A stretch of 5,080 nt of DNA from Firmicutes bacterium UBA6226 (GTDB taxonomy: Bacteria > Bacillota_A > Clostridia > Peptostreptococcales > Acidaminobacteraceae). The DNA lies in contig DJWQ01000118.1 of NCBI GenBank assembly GCA_002441045.1, forward strand, positions 1-5,080, written 5' to 3'. The stretch's first letter is position 1; each line of letters opens with the position of its first letter. Below the pieces are notes generated by a model. That model had not been told where the DNA came from, made no database searches, and was given only the letters and a program-made list of their open reading frames with translations. Shown here in pieces: positions 5,065 to 5,080 of this stretch. Made by a program: the position numbers and the translations under genes.

Positions 5065-5080
5065 AAGAAAGAAATGACCC

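Larger units (their letters stand above)
4680..5080. other. Gene-free, AT-rich, origin-like intergenic region
   Basis: No coding sequence is supported in these 400 bases. They contain a cluster of DnaA boxes near the recU start, further box-like sites around 4953-5004, a run of eight T followed by AATAT (5019-5031) that could melt easily, two copies of GTTAACAT (4887-4894 and 4930-4937), and a rightward promoter at the end. Together these resemble the region beside dnaA in Bacillota, but the flanking gene is outside the window. A DnaA-binding titration or regulatory cluster is the main alternative. Confidence 0.5.

Noticed and set aside
1..5080. CRISPR array, insertion sequence, tRNA or rRNA gene
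   Set aside because: No regularly spaced repeats, transposase-like protein, terminal inverted repeats or cloverleaf sequence were seen. The only tRNA-related element is the T-box.

Overview
The window looks like a chromosomal segment of a low-GC, Gram-positive (Bacillota), probably anaerobic clostridium-type bacterium. The signs are a T-box riboswitch, strong AGGAGG-type ribosome binding sites, sigma-A-like promoters, RecU (a resolvase typical of Gram-positives) and a cysteine-rich iron-sulfur protein of a kind found in anaerobes. The genus cannot be decided from the sequence.

Positions 1-164 hold the N-terminal end of a LysR-family regulator on the minus strand. It diverges from a cysteine biosynthesis operon on the plus strand. 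That operon starts at a consensus promoter (280-308) and runs through a T-box leader (about 362-601) whose specifier (TGC) and tRNA-acceptor-pairing bulge (TGGA) both fit tRNA-Cys. It then encodes cysteine synthase (cysK, 677-1597) and serine acetyltransferase (cysE, 1609-2190). CysE makes O-acetylserine, CysK turns it into cysteine, and uncharged tRNA-Cys should switch the operon on by antitermination.

The operon ends at a terminator (2197-2240). Its inner stem is a 6-4-6 palindrome, TGTAAC-N4-GTTACA, centred exactly 41.5 bp upstream of the predicted start of the next transcript. That is the class II activator position of Crp/Fnr-family proteins. The next gene (2287-3045) encodes a ferredoxin-like protein with one complete 4Fe-4S motif, one incomplete motif and a cysteine-containing C-terminal domain. 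A bidirectional terminator (3124-3180) separates it from a convergent minus-strand pair.

That pair is recU (Holliday junction resolvase, 4143-4679) followed three bases later by a PhzF-family isomerase/epimerase gene (3222-4139). RecU must start at 4679. A longer reading to 4856 only translates non-coding DNA.

The last 400 bases (4680-5080) contain no gene. They hold a cluster of DnaA boxes (four in 51 bp, all in one orientation), further box-like sites, AT-rich stretches and a near-consensus promoter (5036-5064) firing rightwards off the window. This looks like part of a replication origin next to dnaA, or a DnaA-binding regulatory or titration cluster. The three most interesting points are the terminator-embedded Crp/Fnr-type operator, the DnaA-box region, and an 11-bp complementarity that brackets the T-box expression platform.
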